A stretch of DNA of 64,000 nucleotides from Notolepis coatsorum (GCA_963971535.1 OZ020590.1:149123680-149187679); one strand, 5' to 3'. Shown: positions 25,996 to 37,242, counted from the first letter of the stretch. Numbers and translations: made by a program. The notes: generated from the sequence alone by a model not told the origin.

Positions 25996-26089
25996 GATAT
26001 AAGCAATACAATTTACTAGTGCTGTCAGGCGTTTAAAAAATGCATCTAATTAATTACAGGATTTGTAATTAATGAATCTACTTATGCAT

Positions 26090-26790
26090 TTTAATCGCAT
26101 AACCATTTTATGCCTGATATTCTATAATCATATTTCAAATTGCATGTGTCCGGATGGCAGAATTCAGTACTGTATCTACAAAACCTTCCGTTTAATCATC
26201 TTCCATCTATTAATTTGCTTAGATTTTTCAGGTCTGGTCAATTTGAGCATGGTGTTATTCACAGTCAAAGATAAAACAAATTTTTTATTGATATTCTCAT
26301 TTGGTTCATTACAATTTACTCAAGCCTAGTAACACAGTATTTCTGACACTGGGAATACATTCCCTGAGATTAGGGATGCTCGATATTGGCTTTTTTACCG
26401 ATACAGATATACCGATATTGTCCAACTCTTAATTTCCGATACCGATATCAACCGATACATGCAGGGTTTCCCCCCCCCAAAAAACGGAATAATTTCAGGT
26501 AATTAACATTACATATCTCTTGTCGTGTAATTAACACAACATTATGCATACTTTGACAATAAATATAATAATTTGTTCTTACTTGCTTGGGTAAATAAAG
26601 GTTAAATAAATGTTAAAAGAATATATAAATTTTTTTTTAAAACAGAGATATTTTCCGATATCACATTTTTATGCCAATATCGGTAGGCCGATAATATCGG
26701 TAGGCCGATAATATCGGTCAGCCCTACCTGAGATCCATAGATGTCCCTAGAATCAGATACCAAGAACATGCAAATGGACCATATAATAAT
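26090..26790. repeat. Unclassified interspersed repeat, copy 1
   Basis: Shares a colinear ~330 bp with 57,310-57,690: GCCT(G/C)ATATTCTATAAT, GTACTGTATCTACA, CAAGCCTAGTAA, TCCATAGATGTCCCTAGA and AGAA(C/T)ATGCAAATGG. It is interrupted by a hAT MITE at 26,371-26,726 that the second copy lacks. Confidence 0.75.
26371..26726. mobile_element. hAT MITE (356 bp), TSD CCTGAGAT
   Basis: It starts TAGGGATGCTCGATATTGGC and ends AATATCGGTCAGCCCTA. The duplication CCTGAGAT lies at 26,363-26,370 and 26,727-26,734. Its interior (TTTGACAATAAAT, CTTACTTGCTTGGGTAAATA) matches, inverted, 30,985-31,075 of the ZBED-type hAT, so it is probably a deletion derivative of that family. Confidence 0.92.
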
Positions 26791-26839
26791 AATAAAAAAA
26801 AAAAAGTCTGTAAATGTGTATTCTACGATCTTATGGAAT

Positions 26840-27704
26840 GAATGAGATAAAAAAAATATATTCGCTGAAAGCCTATGGAGATGTTTACCTTCTTTGCAGG
26901 GCTATAACTTTTTAAATTGTATTGCTATATTGACATTACTATGGCCCATTCAACATCGATTATCGTTCAGGATGTGGGAACGTTATACTTTTTCATTCAT
27001 ACATTGTTGTGTTAATAATACCTTCTAGAATATAAGTATGTTTTTAATATTTTCTGCTGTAATTCCAAAAACGCTAGTTATAGGCCCAAACGCATATATA
27101 GATTATCGATTGCCGTTTCTTTCCCATACACGCTATATTAAAAAATTCAAATGTATATGATCGGTATACATTATGGTTCATCATGCGTGAAGGAAAGGGG
27201 GGGGGGGTCGTTTATAATTCCTTGATCAGTAACTGCTTTATGTAGGTTGGGTGGATATATTGATCAGACTGATTACAAACAAGGAAACGCACAATCGGGT
27301 TGAAAATAACGTTATATTCCCCTTACCGTGGGCCAATGAGATTCGCGGTGAAAGATCCCAATTATACGACGCCGATCGCCTAGGTCCATTTCCGGTTTGT
27401 ATGGCGCAATAAACGCCGAAATCATATCGATTATTAAGTTTAGAAAGCGATCCATATGTACTATAGTGTGTGTCGGGAGTCCCGTAACGAGATGTGACTG
27501 CCGGAGGATTTTCCTCGATGCACTGATGGCACTTCCTGTTTTGCGAGTGTAACTCGCCCGACCATCCACCAGACGGCGGTATTGAGCCATCGCCCGTCGT
27601 TGGCGAAAAAATGAAATATTGATCTAAAAAATACTGTACAGCGATCTCGGCAGACAACGCATGGCAGGCAATAACGCTGAACAGCGATTTTGGCGACCAA
27701 TGTG
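26840..27704. mobile_element. Diverged, inverted second copy of the piggyBac element
   Basis: 26,885-27,060 is similar, reversed, to 18,490-18,670 of the 17.8-kb element (both carry TGCAGGGCTATAACTTTTTAAA or its reverse complement, in part). The right end reads CGACCAATGTG followed by TTAA (27,705-27,708). No matching left end was found. Local ORFs are short and not convincing. Confidence 0.55.
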
Positions 27705-27708
27705 TTAA

Positions 27709-28269
27709 GGGTCAGACAGTAATTGGCATGTCTTATGATGAACATGTGGGGACTGTAATGAAATTACATGTTTTCAGTTTTAGGACATTGGTCGTGGAGT
27801 TACCTCGCCTACGCTAAGTGCAGTTAGCTTTGATTGTCCAACAGTTGGAGCCAGAGCTCCTTGTGTATCTGCAACGTGAGAGAACATAATAGAAAAACAG
27901 GGAGAGAATGGATCGTAAAGTCAACTTGATGTCACCCGCTGAGCGTTTGGTTAACGTTATTAGTTTCCTTTGTATATATGATTCAGATTAGTAGAAAAAT
28001 ATGAAACTCTTCCTCTTTTAGGTGTTTTTGAGGTTAGATATTTAGCTCGTATCCGATGGTGGCTGCCACATGACAAGGACGTGTTGGGAAGTTTAGCGCT
28101 ACGTTGTTCTTAAATAGTTCCTCCACGGTTACATTTGTATACATGTAGACATATCCATATATCGGACGCTACACGCATGTTGCCTGGGAGTATTTATCTT
28201 ATACGTTAAACCCACGACCGAGAGTGAGCTTTCTGAAAATGACACCGCTCCGCCTGACAGTTTATCGGT
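27709..28269. other. No gene recognised
   Basis: No ORF or repeat I can assign. It is the region directly upstream of the U2-like sequence. I looked for an snRNA-type proximal element and could not identify one with confidence. Confidence 0.4.
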
Positions 28270-28296
28270 ATCGCTTCTCTGCCTTTTGGCAAAGAT
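28270..28296 (+). pseudogene. U2 snRNA 5' fragment (bases 1-27)
   Basis: The 27 bp begin ATCGCTTCTC and continue GCCTTTTGGC, AAAGAT. They match vertebrate U2 snRNA bases 1-27 at 25 positions (differences at bases 11 and 22). This is the 5' stem-loop of U2. Similarity fades after base 27, before the branch-point recognition sequence. Confidence 0.75.
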
Positions 28297-28389
28297 AGTG
28301 GGTATGCAGTCTGGGTACACGACAGCTCTAACTTCCACCAAGTGCACGTGGATTTGCGAAAACGGTATTTATAATTTTTTGAGGTGTGG

Positions 28390-30190
28390 CTTGGTCGGGA
28401 TGACAAGCCCACCCGCCTCGGATCAGTCGACGCCCATGGTCGGACTGCGGCACACGGCCCGCTTCAAGAGCGAGGGGCCAGGGGAGAGGGGGCTGCTGGT
28501 GAGGGGCGTCCTGATGGGGCAGCTCAACCTGAAGGTGGAGGAGGTAGACTGCCTGTGTAACAAGTGCCTTGTTGCCTTGTATGGATAATTACACCCCATC
28601 ACAAAATACACTTTAATACATTCCACTAATAATCCTTAACGTTTTATTTTATTGCTTTAAGATTTTATTTCATTGCTTTCGTTTTGTTTATTGTACTTTT
28701 GGGAGCCAAGGCTTTTATTTTGAAATCGACACCGTCCCTTCCGGAGCACACATATTGTCTGCTTCCTGTTTAACGTGCCAGTGTCTCCGTGAATTGAGAC
28801 AGGCGAGGTCCTTGCTCCATGTTCAATAATAGATTTCGATCTAAAAGTTGTTAAATATTGTATGTTACATTCCTAAACTGTGAAACGAGTTTGTAATGTA
28901 ACTCCTGTTGATAATATGTACCTGTGCAGTTTTGTGGGAGGTTTGACTGGGTAAAATGCACTTTAATAAGCATGTAGGAAGTTTGCACACAGTACGTGCA
29001 CTGGTAACAGGCTAATGGAGTCACGTCTTTTCTCAATTGTAGCTCGTGCTGTAGATGTCGTGACTGTTCCTAATGCTGATGCATTTTGTTGCCTTTGTAA
29101 AAACAGGTATGTGTACAGTAGCTCCCATGTTTTTGGTCCGTTTTGTATTCAATTGTTTATTTTTCCAATGTAATTATAATGTGTAATTCTTATGAGTCAG
29201 TCTCTCCGTGGCTAGAGACAGCTTGTGCTGTAGATGTCGTGACTGTTCCTAATGCTGATGCATTTGGCGTCCAGACGTACAACCCGTTTGTGACCGACCT
29301 GAGTTTGGCCGCCTTTCTGGGCAGGTACGGGGAAGTAAGGCCCACGGCGAAGTACGTGTACGACCCGTGGGGTATATGGACCGGCCGCAGGCAATACCAG
29401 GAACTGCTCCATCAGGACAAGGAGGGGCACGAGGGCCTCAGTCACCCCCCGGCCCTCTACAACCTGGGCAGTGACCGGGGTTTTCTGTATTACTCCCGGC
29501 AGCCGCCTTTCTGCCGTCAGTGCAGGACGTCGGGCCACACCGAGGCAGCTAGTAGTGGGGCTTCCTGCAGGTTCTGCGGAGGGGGGCACGAGGCCAGGTG
29601 CTGCCCGTGCCAAATAAGTGCCACGGCTGTGGGGCAAAGGGTCACCTCCTGAAGGACCGTCCTGCCCGTAGGAGGACGTTCGCCGAGGCTGCGGGGGGAG
29701 GAAGTGCAGCCCCCGAGGGCTGCTCCGACGGCACCTCCAAGGACGCATCCAAGGGCACCTCCTGGCGCAGCATCAGGGGCGGGTCCGGCTCCGGGGGCGA
29801 CTCAGGGTGTGGCACCGAGGGGACCAGGTACAGTGCCTTTTGTGGGACCGTTGCCATCACGGCATTCAACCGCCATGGAAGAGGGCGAGCCAGCGGCGCA
29901 GCCAAAGCCCGGAGCAGCCTTCATGGCCCGCTGTAAAAGGGCATGGGCGCTGGAGCTTCCGGCTGAGGGAGGCGGGAAGAGGACAAAGGAGACTGTGGGC
30001 GACGAGTGGGAGAGGGCCCTCGCCAAGATGAACGCGGGCTCGGAGGAGTCATCGGGGGACGAGATGGGCATCGATTACGGTGCCTTCCTGTCCCCCCAGG
30101 AAGTCTTTATAGGGACTTTGCCGATTAGAAGTTTTTATTGTTTGGATTTTGATGCATGTATTTTGTGTTTGACGTTTCTTTGTAAATAAA
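28390..30190 (+). pseudogene. CCHC ORF1 of a Tx1/L1-like non-LTR element (ZCCHC3-like)
   Basis: Pieces in order: 28,485-28,560 (RGVLMGQLNLKVEEVDCL); 29,212-29,620 (QTYNPFVTDLSLAAFLGRYG, GIWTGRRQYQELL, LSHPPALYNLGSDRG, RQPPFCRQC); a frame change near 29,620; then NKCHGCGAKGHLLKDR and RRRTFAEAAGG; another change; then an acidic tail around 29,995-30,085. This is the nucleic-acid-binding ORF1 of fish Tx1-type LINEs, often annotated as zinc finger CCHC domain-containing protein 3-like. The knuckles have lost final cysteines. A ~480-bp interruption (28,565-29,040) holds nothing recognised. It ends with AATAAAAGG just before the U2 3' fragment. No ORF2 (endonuclease/RT) is present. Broken. Confidence 0.75.
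29038..29268 (+). repeat. Local ~50-bp direct duplication in ORF1
   Basis: 29,041-29,088 and 29,220-29,267 both read (C/T)GTGCTGTAGATGTCGTGA then CTGTTCCTAATGCTGATGCA, about 180 bp apart. Only the second continues into the conserved ORF1 frame. Confidence 0.85.
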
Positions 30191-30203
30191 AGGGCAGCAA
30201 AAA

Positions 30204-30224
30204 ATCTGTTCTTATCAGTTTAAT
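30204..30224 (+). pseudogene. U2 snRNA fragment (bases 38-58)
   Basis: Twenty-one consecutive bases are identical to U2 snRNA 38-58 (core CTGTTCTTATCAGTTTAAT). A weaker match follows (CTGCGATCGCTCC against CTGATACGTCC). Bases 28-37, which include most of the branch-point recognition sequence, are absent between the two U2 pieces. The ORF1 element lies between them. Confidence 0.8.
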
Positions 30225-30462
30225 CTGCGATCGCTCCCTGTTTGCGGGTTGGTTCTTGCTGTGAGGGCGAACCTTTGCTGCCAAGGGGGACATTGTTCGT
30301 TTTTTTCCGCGCTTTTGCACATTTGTTGAAGGTAAGTAGATTTTAGAGTTAATATATTTTCTGGTTTTAGTATTAGCGGTTTTAGCGTTTGTATTTTAGT
30401 CATTTTACTTGTTTTATTGGTATTTTATTCTTTTATTGCTGTTGCTGGTGGTGTCTCCAGCC

Positions 30463-30702
30463 ATGTCGGCTACACGTGCCGGCATGAGGAGACACCACAG
30501 TGTCCGATTCAAATTTAGAGAGAAAGATGGAAAGGTCCTGGAGATGTCCCGATTGGACTTCTCCAGGAAGCTAATACAGAAAGCCATTGGTTTCTTACCA
30601 GCAGACCTGAATTGTGTAATGACTCTACCCTTTAACAAGGGCTTTGATGTGAGATGCAGACACAGATCCACGGAGATTGGAGCCGCAGCTGAACAGAGCT
30701 AG
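30463..30702 (+). pseudogene. Second CCHC-type ORF1, N-terminal fragment
   Basis: An 80-codon frame starts [18 protein letters not shown] and continues [20 protein letters not shown] and KGFDVRCR, then diverges and stops. This matches the N-terminus of the same ORF1 family (basic start, 'FDV' segment). It is not the missing start of the 28.4-kb copy, because it lies downstream of it. It may be another truncated element. Sequence to 30,926 has nothing else recognised. Confidence 0.55.
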
Positions 30703-30926
30703 ATAACGAGATGAGATAATATGATAGAAACAGTTATCAAACAGTTATAAAAGATTCCCCCAGTTGCAAAACCGAAGAAGCAGCGTTGCAGTTAAAGTAG
30801 CCTGCGGTTTTGAACTGTGCCCGTGGCGAACAGCTGTTACAAGTAGGTGACACAAGCGCTACACTACTCCCAAAGGCAACGAGTTCTATTACAAGATACA
30901 ACAACCAATCTTCAGAATGGCAGAAC

Positions 30927-31582
30927 TAGGGATGTCCGATATTATCGGCCGATATCGGCAGTAAAATGTGATATCGGATTTTATTTTTTTTTACATTTAT
31001 TTAACCTTTATTTACCCAGGCAAGCAAGTAAGAACCAATTCTTATTTTATTTATTGTCAAAAGTATGCATGTTGGTTTAATTCAACAAGAGATATGTAAT
31101 GTTAATTTTTACTTTTTTAATGACAACTTTGACAAAACATGCACATTATGCATCAAACTCTTCAGCTACTTCTCTCATTCACAATATCAATATGAGAGTC
31201 GGTCTATAAAAAACTAAAATACAACAAGGACCACCCCAGGACGAAAGCCATCAATCAGAAAATCATCGAGTGTATTGCACTGGATAACCAGCCGTTTTCG
31301 ATCGTGCAAGACGCCGGATTCACCAAACTTGAGGAGTATCTCGAGCCACGCTTTGCCATGCCCAGTCGCAAGTATTTCACAGATATCTGCTTGCCCGAGT
31401 TGTACAATATTGTGTACAGTCACGTCGAGAAGCGAATTTCAAATGCTGTGTCCATTAGCTTCACAACAGATATCTGGTCTTCAAGCGTTAGCCCGATTAG
31501 CATGTTGAGCTTGACTGCACAATGGCTAGATGCGGACTTTGTGCTGAAAAAGGCTGTGCTTAATACCCAAGAGTGCTGTGGG
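30927..31582 (+). pseudogene. ZBED-type hAT, 5' end and transposase fragment
   Basis: Starts with a hAT terminus TAGGGATGTCCGATATTATC. The frame at about 31,230-31,585 encodes an internal hAT transposase segment: FTKLEEYLEPRFAMPSRKYF, CLPELYNIVYSHVEK, ISFTTDIWSSSVSPISMLSL and TAQWLDADFVLKKAVLNTQE. These match ZBED/Ac-type hAT transposases; the Asp of TTDIWS would be the first catalytic residue of the RNase-H-like core. The frame ends where another hAT (CAGGGGCG) begins at 31,583. The right terminus and the rest of the gene were not found. Confidence 0.8.
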
Positions 31583-31789
31583 CAGGGGCGTAACTTGCGC
31601 AGGGGTCCCCGGAAAATGTCCCCCGCATGATTTCAGAATGCAGTATTTGTCCCCCCCATGTTTTTACCCCCAAACCGCGGCAACTGCGCGGCCAGCACTG
31701 TGACTCGCTACTAGGGCTGGGCGATATGGCCTAAATATGATATCACGATATTTTCTGACCTTTCGGCAATACACAATACACATCATGAT

Positions 31790-32859
31790 TAGAGTTGTTC
31801 CGATACCGATACTAGTATCGGAAATGCCGCCGATACTGCCTAAAATGCTAGTATCGGTATCGGCGAGTACACGTAAATTCTAGCCTCCGATCCCATGATG
31901 TAATTTATCTCCTGCCGAGTCCTGCGGAGAGTGAGGATTATAAAATGAACATGTTTTAAAGTGTGATGCTGTGTCATTTTAACAGCAGATACACTTTCTT
32001 AAATTCCATTGTCCCCGACAGTGCGGTGTGACGGGGAGCTCGGACGGGAATCGGGATGTGTTTGGCTGGTGTTATGATAGCATTAGCTGGAAAGATAGCT
32101 AGTTGGAACAACATCCGCTTTTAACGTTACATCAAATCAGATGATCGCCTGTCCTTTCTCCAGGACCTAACACTGTGCGTGACCGTCTATCAACAATAAT
32201 GCACCCACGGTGAATTGTATTTAAGTTAAGTAGCTACGGACTAGCGTTAGCTGACTATTACTAACGTTATCTTAATGTCGATGCGGGAAGGCGAGCTAGG
32301 TCAGTTAGCTTAGCTTGATAACGTTACCGTGTCTAAAGTTGGTGCTATTCACATAATCCAGCAATAATGGCTGCAGACCTGCAAGCAAAGTACAGCAAGT
32401 GCCAAAGGATAAGAGTCTGAGGCGGAGTTTCAAAAGAGAATGTTGAATATTTATTTTGCATCAAAAACCACAACATGAACGTTCTATCTGCCACTAGTTT
32501 ACAGACTGAATAGGGTATATCTGCAGAGCCACCGAGTAGCGAGTGCAACACCGTTTAATGTCCGTGTGGATCATTGGAGTAGGGTATATCTGCAGTGCTG
32601 CAGCCCATACTCATTGATTAATGATACTAATACAAATCTATACAATCACCTGTTGTTGAATAAATACCATACGTTCTAGTTATTACTAAAAAACAGTATA
32701 ACAGTATCTGAAAAAAAAAAAAAAAGGTATAATTTATATAATTTTTTTTTAATTTTTTTTAATGCACTGGTATCGGATAAATATCGGTATCGGCCGATAC
32801 CCAAAGCTTAGGTATCGGAATCGGATCGGAAAGGGAAAAATGGTATCGGAACATCTCTA
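31790..32859. mobile_element. Nested hAT, TIR TAGAG(T/A)TGTTCCGATACC
   Basis: The ends TAGAGTTGTTCCGATACC and GGTATCGGAACATCTCTA differ at one position of the inverse. The 8-bp duplication ATCATGAT lies at 31,782-31,789 and 32,860-32,867. TATCGG-rich subterminal regions; no transposase. Confidence 0.95.
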
Positions 32860-33059
32860 ATCATGATGTTTCTTTTTTCCCCCCAAACAATTCATTATGA
32901 GGCTTACCAAGACAGTATTTGAGTTTGCAAGCTAACATTAAAGACAAAATAAAATACCCATGCATTTAGCATTTTTATATTATATATTAGATTTAGATTA
33001 TTGGATTATATATTGCATATATTTAGCAATGAGATATTATATGATTTAGATATGAAATA

Positions 33060-33415
33060 TGATGAATTGAAAATGGGGGACCCTGATGTAAACAAGACGA
33101 AAGTCTTTCTCTGGTCTGCATCCCCTTAACAATTGTATGTATTGAGCTGTACTGTACCCATTCTGCAATATGTTAATAAAGTTTTAAATCAATCAATCAA
33201 TCAATCAATAAATAGCATTTTAGCATTTTTATGAAACTACTGTATATTTGTACGTCTCTAAATGTTTTGATGAATTGAAAATGGAGGACCCTTATGTAAA
33301 AAAGCCGAAAGTCTTTTTCTGGTCTTCATCCTCCAGTCCACTGTTTGTATTGAGCTGTACTGTATTGTACATATTCTGCAATCTGTTAATAAAGTTTATT
33401 AATTCATTCATTCAG
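33060..33415 (+). repeat. Two LINE 3' tails inside the hAT
   Basis: Same order and spacing as the pair at 25,107-25,430: one tail ending (AATC)n and one ending TTCATTCATTC. Confidence 0.85.
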
Positions 33416-34660
33416 ATGGCAAACAGAATAATTTTGATCGACAGTCGAGTCGGCCAATTACGTCACACCGCTTGCACCCGCCCAGCTGTTCTTAGCACCA
33501 ATCGGCAAGTGCGTATTCATGTTTTACTTCCGCTTTTGTCCGCCATTGATTTTGACGAGAGCTCAATAACATAACATCAACAACGTTAGCTCCCCGCCGC
33601 CGACGTTTAGCTTTTAGCTCCGCAGGATGACTAAACGAGGCATAATGATTTTACTGCAACGAATGTTATAATAAAAGCCTTTCCATACATCTGTCTGATT
33701 GAAAACTTTATTAACAGACCGCAGAATGGGCACAACTTACACAGCACGGGCTGAGATATGAACCGAGTAATGCTTGCTATCTATCTAGGTTGCTATGTTT
33801 GGGTAAATACGCTGATGTTATTGAACGTGTAACTATATAACGTTAATGCCACAAAACGAATGCATTTGTTAATCATAAGTAGTAACTTTGATGCAGTAGT
33901 GTGTGTGTGGGGCGGCGTTGTTCAAAAGTTTGAACCTGTGGACCAGATTGACGCGACACAATCCTCTTGGGCAAAACATCACGATATCCACGATACGTTT
34001 AAAAAGTGTATCGTTAATGAACTGTACCCGATATTTATATAATATCGTCATATCGCCCAGCCCTACTCGCTACTACACAGTACTCGTATTTGCATATTGG
34101 CTGCTCTGGTGTCGGGTGACGGTCGTCAGCCGAGCCGAGGTGTGTGTAGTGTGTTCAATACGTCATGATGACGCGTCGTCATCACATATAACACCACGCT
34201 GCCTATACACGCGTCCTCTACCTGGCTGCATGCAACCTGGCTGCATGCAACAACAACGAGGATGGCACCGTCGCCAAAGAGGAGAAAGCTACAGCAAAGC
34301 AAACTAAGTTTTGCTAAACTGTCGCCGGCGCCTAGAGCTAAACCAGCAGCAGTGACGACTCCACCACGAAACAGGAAGGCAATGGCAAGTAACAGCATTT
34401 TAGCAGATTTTCTTAAAACTCTTCCAAATTGACCAACACGGCGCCGTACAGATAGTGCGCTGTATAGGCCTAATGTATTTGTCCAGATTGACTAAGCTAG
34501 CTAGGCTATTTATTTTGCCGGTTTGTTTCTCTTGAAAATAATCGTGGTTCATAAGACATGACAAATGCGTGTTTACAGAGTCCATCATCAAGACATAATC
34601 ATATTATACAAATAACATGTACAAACTCATTGCAATCATCCTGACGACCTGACTAATAAT

Positions 34661-34805
34661 GATGAATTGAAAATGGGGGACCCTGATGTAAACAAGACGA
34701 AAGTCTTTCTCTGGTCTGCATCCCCTTAACAATTGTGTGTATTGAGCCGTACTGTGTTGTACCCATTCTGCAATCTGTTAATACAATTTCCAATCAATCA
34801 ATCAA
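34661..34805 (+). repeat. LINE 3' tail with (AATC)n
   Basis: GATGAATTGAAAATGGGGG, the TCTGGTCTGCATC module, then CAATCAATCAATC. Same family as 14,576-15,366. Confidence 0.85.
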
Positions 34806-35286
34806 AAATGGGAATGGAACACTGGTGCAATTAATGTTTTATTAATGTACGCTGGTCCCCCTTGATCAATAAAGTAAACCTAAACCTAATGTGTTCTAAT
34901 GGTGCCAAATATGTCAGTCAATCACACACATAATATATATTTTTTTTTTTTTTAAAGCTCTGGGGCTCTAGGGGGCCGGGCCAAATGTGGAGGCAGGCCG
35001 TAGTTTGGGGACCACTGTTTTAGAGGCTGTGTTGAGGCATCCATAGAAGAGATTAGTTTCCGTTCAGGGACTCTAATCATAAAATGAATGTAGTTACTCA
35101 AGTCTGTGATTTTCTTTTTTAAGTGCCCATCCCTAAACCCTGTGCAATGTGCATGCTGCCACCCAGCAGACTGTTGTATGTCCCCAGGTGCACAGGGAGC
35201 CCTCTCCACCCATCCCCGCCCTGCAGAGCAGACACGGCGCGCCCCACTACACCCCCCATCGTGGACAGCCGACGCTCCACTGCCCC

Positions 35287-35372
35287 GCTGTCTGTGAGTC
35301 TCACACACTGACCTGCTCTCTGAGTCTCACACACTGACCTGCTCTCCGAGTCTCACACACTGACCTGCTGTC
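35287..35372. repeat. Minisatellite, ~26 bp x3
   Basis: GAGTCTCACACACTGACCTG followed by CTCTC or CTGTC, three copies in tandem. Confidence 0.9.
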
Positions 35373-37035
35373 TGTGTGATGGGTTGCATTCCATTCCTAA
35401 ATGCCTGTTTACAGAGTCCATCAGCAAGACATTTTATTGTTTTAATTCAATGTTATTCACTGACTGATTAATCTTGTACTGACAAAAATGCAGATAATAT
35501 ATTCCTCTGCTATAATAACAAGCCTGTTAGCCTACGCTGTCCCCCTTGATCAAATAAAGTAAACCTAAACCTAATGTGTTCTAATGGTGTCTCTTTTTTT
35601 TGTTTATTCTGCAGGTGGACACAGCAGATAACTGAGCCATATCAGCCCAATCCAAAAGAAATACCAGCTCAAAAACTGGCAAACAAAACGCTACGTTTCC
35701 AAGAAAAATGGTTTAAAGTATTTCCTTGGATTCACTACAGTCATACACACAGTGGAGTCCTGTGCTTTTATTGTGCAAACGCATTTCAACGTGAGAAGTC
35801 TACCCTGGCGAAATACACTGATCCAGCATTCGTTTCTGCTGGATTCAGAAACTGGAAAAAGGCTGTGGAGAGATTCACAGATCATACAAACAGCAAGTCT
35901 CATAAGCTTGCAGTTATTACACATTGTCAGTAACTCAATCCTATTAATTCTCAGCTTTCTAGTGCGTTGGCAGCATCACAGCAAAAAGCCATGTCATGCT
36001 TGAAGAAGATCATGAGCAGTGTGCAATTCCTGGGCAGACAAGGTCTGGCTCTCAGAGGCCATGAATCAGATCAAGGAAATCTCTGTTACTCAGGATGAGA
36101 TCAGATGATGACACCAAGTTGTTAGAGTGGCTTAATTCACGTCCTCAAGATTACACAAGCCCCAAAATCCAAAATGAAATGTTGAACATAATGGCAAAAT
36201 CCATCATTAGAGATATAGCCACTGAAATCAGATCACAACCACAGTTGCAATACTCCATTATTGATGGAACACAGGACATCACTGGGACCGAACAGGAATC
36301 AATCCGTCTTCGCTATGTTGACCACAACCTTATTCCTCATGAAGAATTTGTTGGTTTATATGAAGTTGAGCTCACAACTGGACAAAACCTAGCAAAAGCC
36401 AAAGATGTGCTGCTTCGTCTCGGTTTGTCTCTTGATGGGCTCCGGGGACAGACATATGATGGAGCAGCAAACATGTCCGGAAAATATTCTGGTGCACAAG
36501 CCTATATTTCACAAGCACAGCCACTGGCTCTGTACGTACACTGTGGTCCTCACTGTGTTAATTTGATAACACAGGCAACTTGCACAGCTTCATCTGTAGT
36601 CCGTGATGCTCTGCAATGGGTCCATGAATTGGGGCGTCTGTTTGGACTTTCAGGCAAGTTCAAGAACATCTTCAGCAACATTGCCACATCATCACATGGA
36701 TCCTTCACCACACTGAAGCCAATGTGTCCTACACGGTGGACTGTGCGAGTCGCAGCAGTGCATACAGTCCTCAATCAGTATGCGGCAGTGTTACTCAGCT
36801 TGGAAGAGATGGCTTCAACTAGCTCTGAATCAGCTCCAAAGGCAAATGGTCTGCTTGACAGATTCCAGAAAGGAAACAGTTCTGGGACTCCATCTTGCTT
36901 TGGAGGTTCTTGCGGAAATGGAATGCCTCAACAAATCCTTGCAAAGGCGAACCACCACAATCACAGGGATGCAGGCTACAGTAGAGTGTGTCAAGACAGC
37001 TCTCCACAAGAAACGAACAGAGGAAAGATTCCAAC

Positions 37036-37242
37036 AGGTATATGTCACAAATGTAACAGTACTATATATGTATGTCCCTATCCTATGTCATAAATGTCAT
37101 TAAGAATTGAAAAAGGGGGACCCTGATGTAAACAAGACGAAGGTCTTTCTCTGGTCTGCATCCCCTTAACAATTGTGTGTATTGAGCTGTACTGTATTGT
37201 ACCCATTCTGCAATCTGTTAAATAAAGTTCTCATTCATTCAC
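37036..37242 (+). repeat. LINE 3' tail inserted in the hAT transposase
   Basis: Starts TATATGTCACAAATGTAACA, contains the GGGACCCTGATG module and AATAAAGTTCTC, and ends CATTCATTCAC. Transposase coding sequence lies on both sides (..TEERFQQ and IFDNTAKLVTSL..). Confidence 0.85.

Larger units (their letters stand above)
31712..34065. mobile_element. hAT element, TIR TAGGGCTGGGCGATAT, second copy
   Basis: Same family as 24,835-25,896: identical termini and a long shared interior. Target duplication CTCGCTAC (31,704-31,711 and 34,066-34,073). It is enlarged by a nested hAT at 31,790-32,859. It carries the same pair of LINE tails (33,060-33,210 and 33,268-33,415). Confidence 0.95.
31583..34261 (+). 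mobile_element. 5' part of a TTF/ZMYM-type hAT element
   Basis: Begins CAGGGGCGTAACTTGCGC inside the ZBED-type transposase frame. Element sequence runs 31,583-31,711, is interrupted by the hAT at 31,712-34,065, and resumes from 34,074. The transposase start codon follows at 34,262. I searched downstream for the inverted end (..CGCCCCTG) and did not find it, so the 3' boundary is unknown. Confidence 0.65.
34566..35595. repeat. Intron-internal duplicated segment
   Basis: Two pieces recur in the same order: GTTTACAGAGTCCATCA (34,572 and 35,408) and CCCTTGATCAA(A)TAAAGTAAAC, CTAATGTGTTCTAATGGTG (34,858-34,905 and 35,542-35,589). The first copy is interrupted by a LINE tail at 34,661-34,805. 34,950-35,020 contains a hAT-like end (TTTGGGGACCACTG). 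Confidence 0.75.

Noticed and set aside
29212-29748. 178-residue minus-strand ORF
   Set aside because: It is the GC-rich antisense of the CCHC ORF1 region; the plus strand carries the recognised domains.
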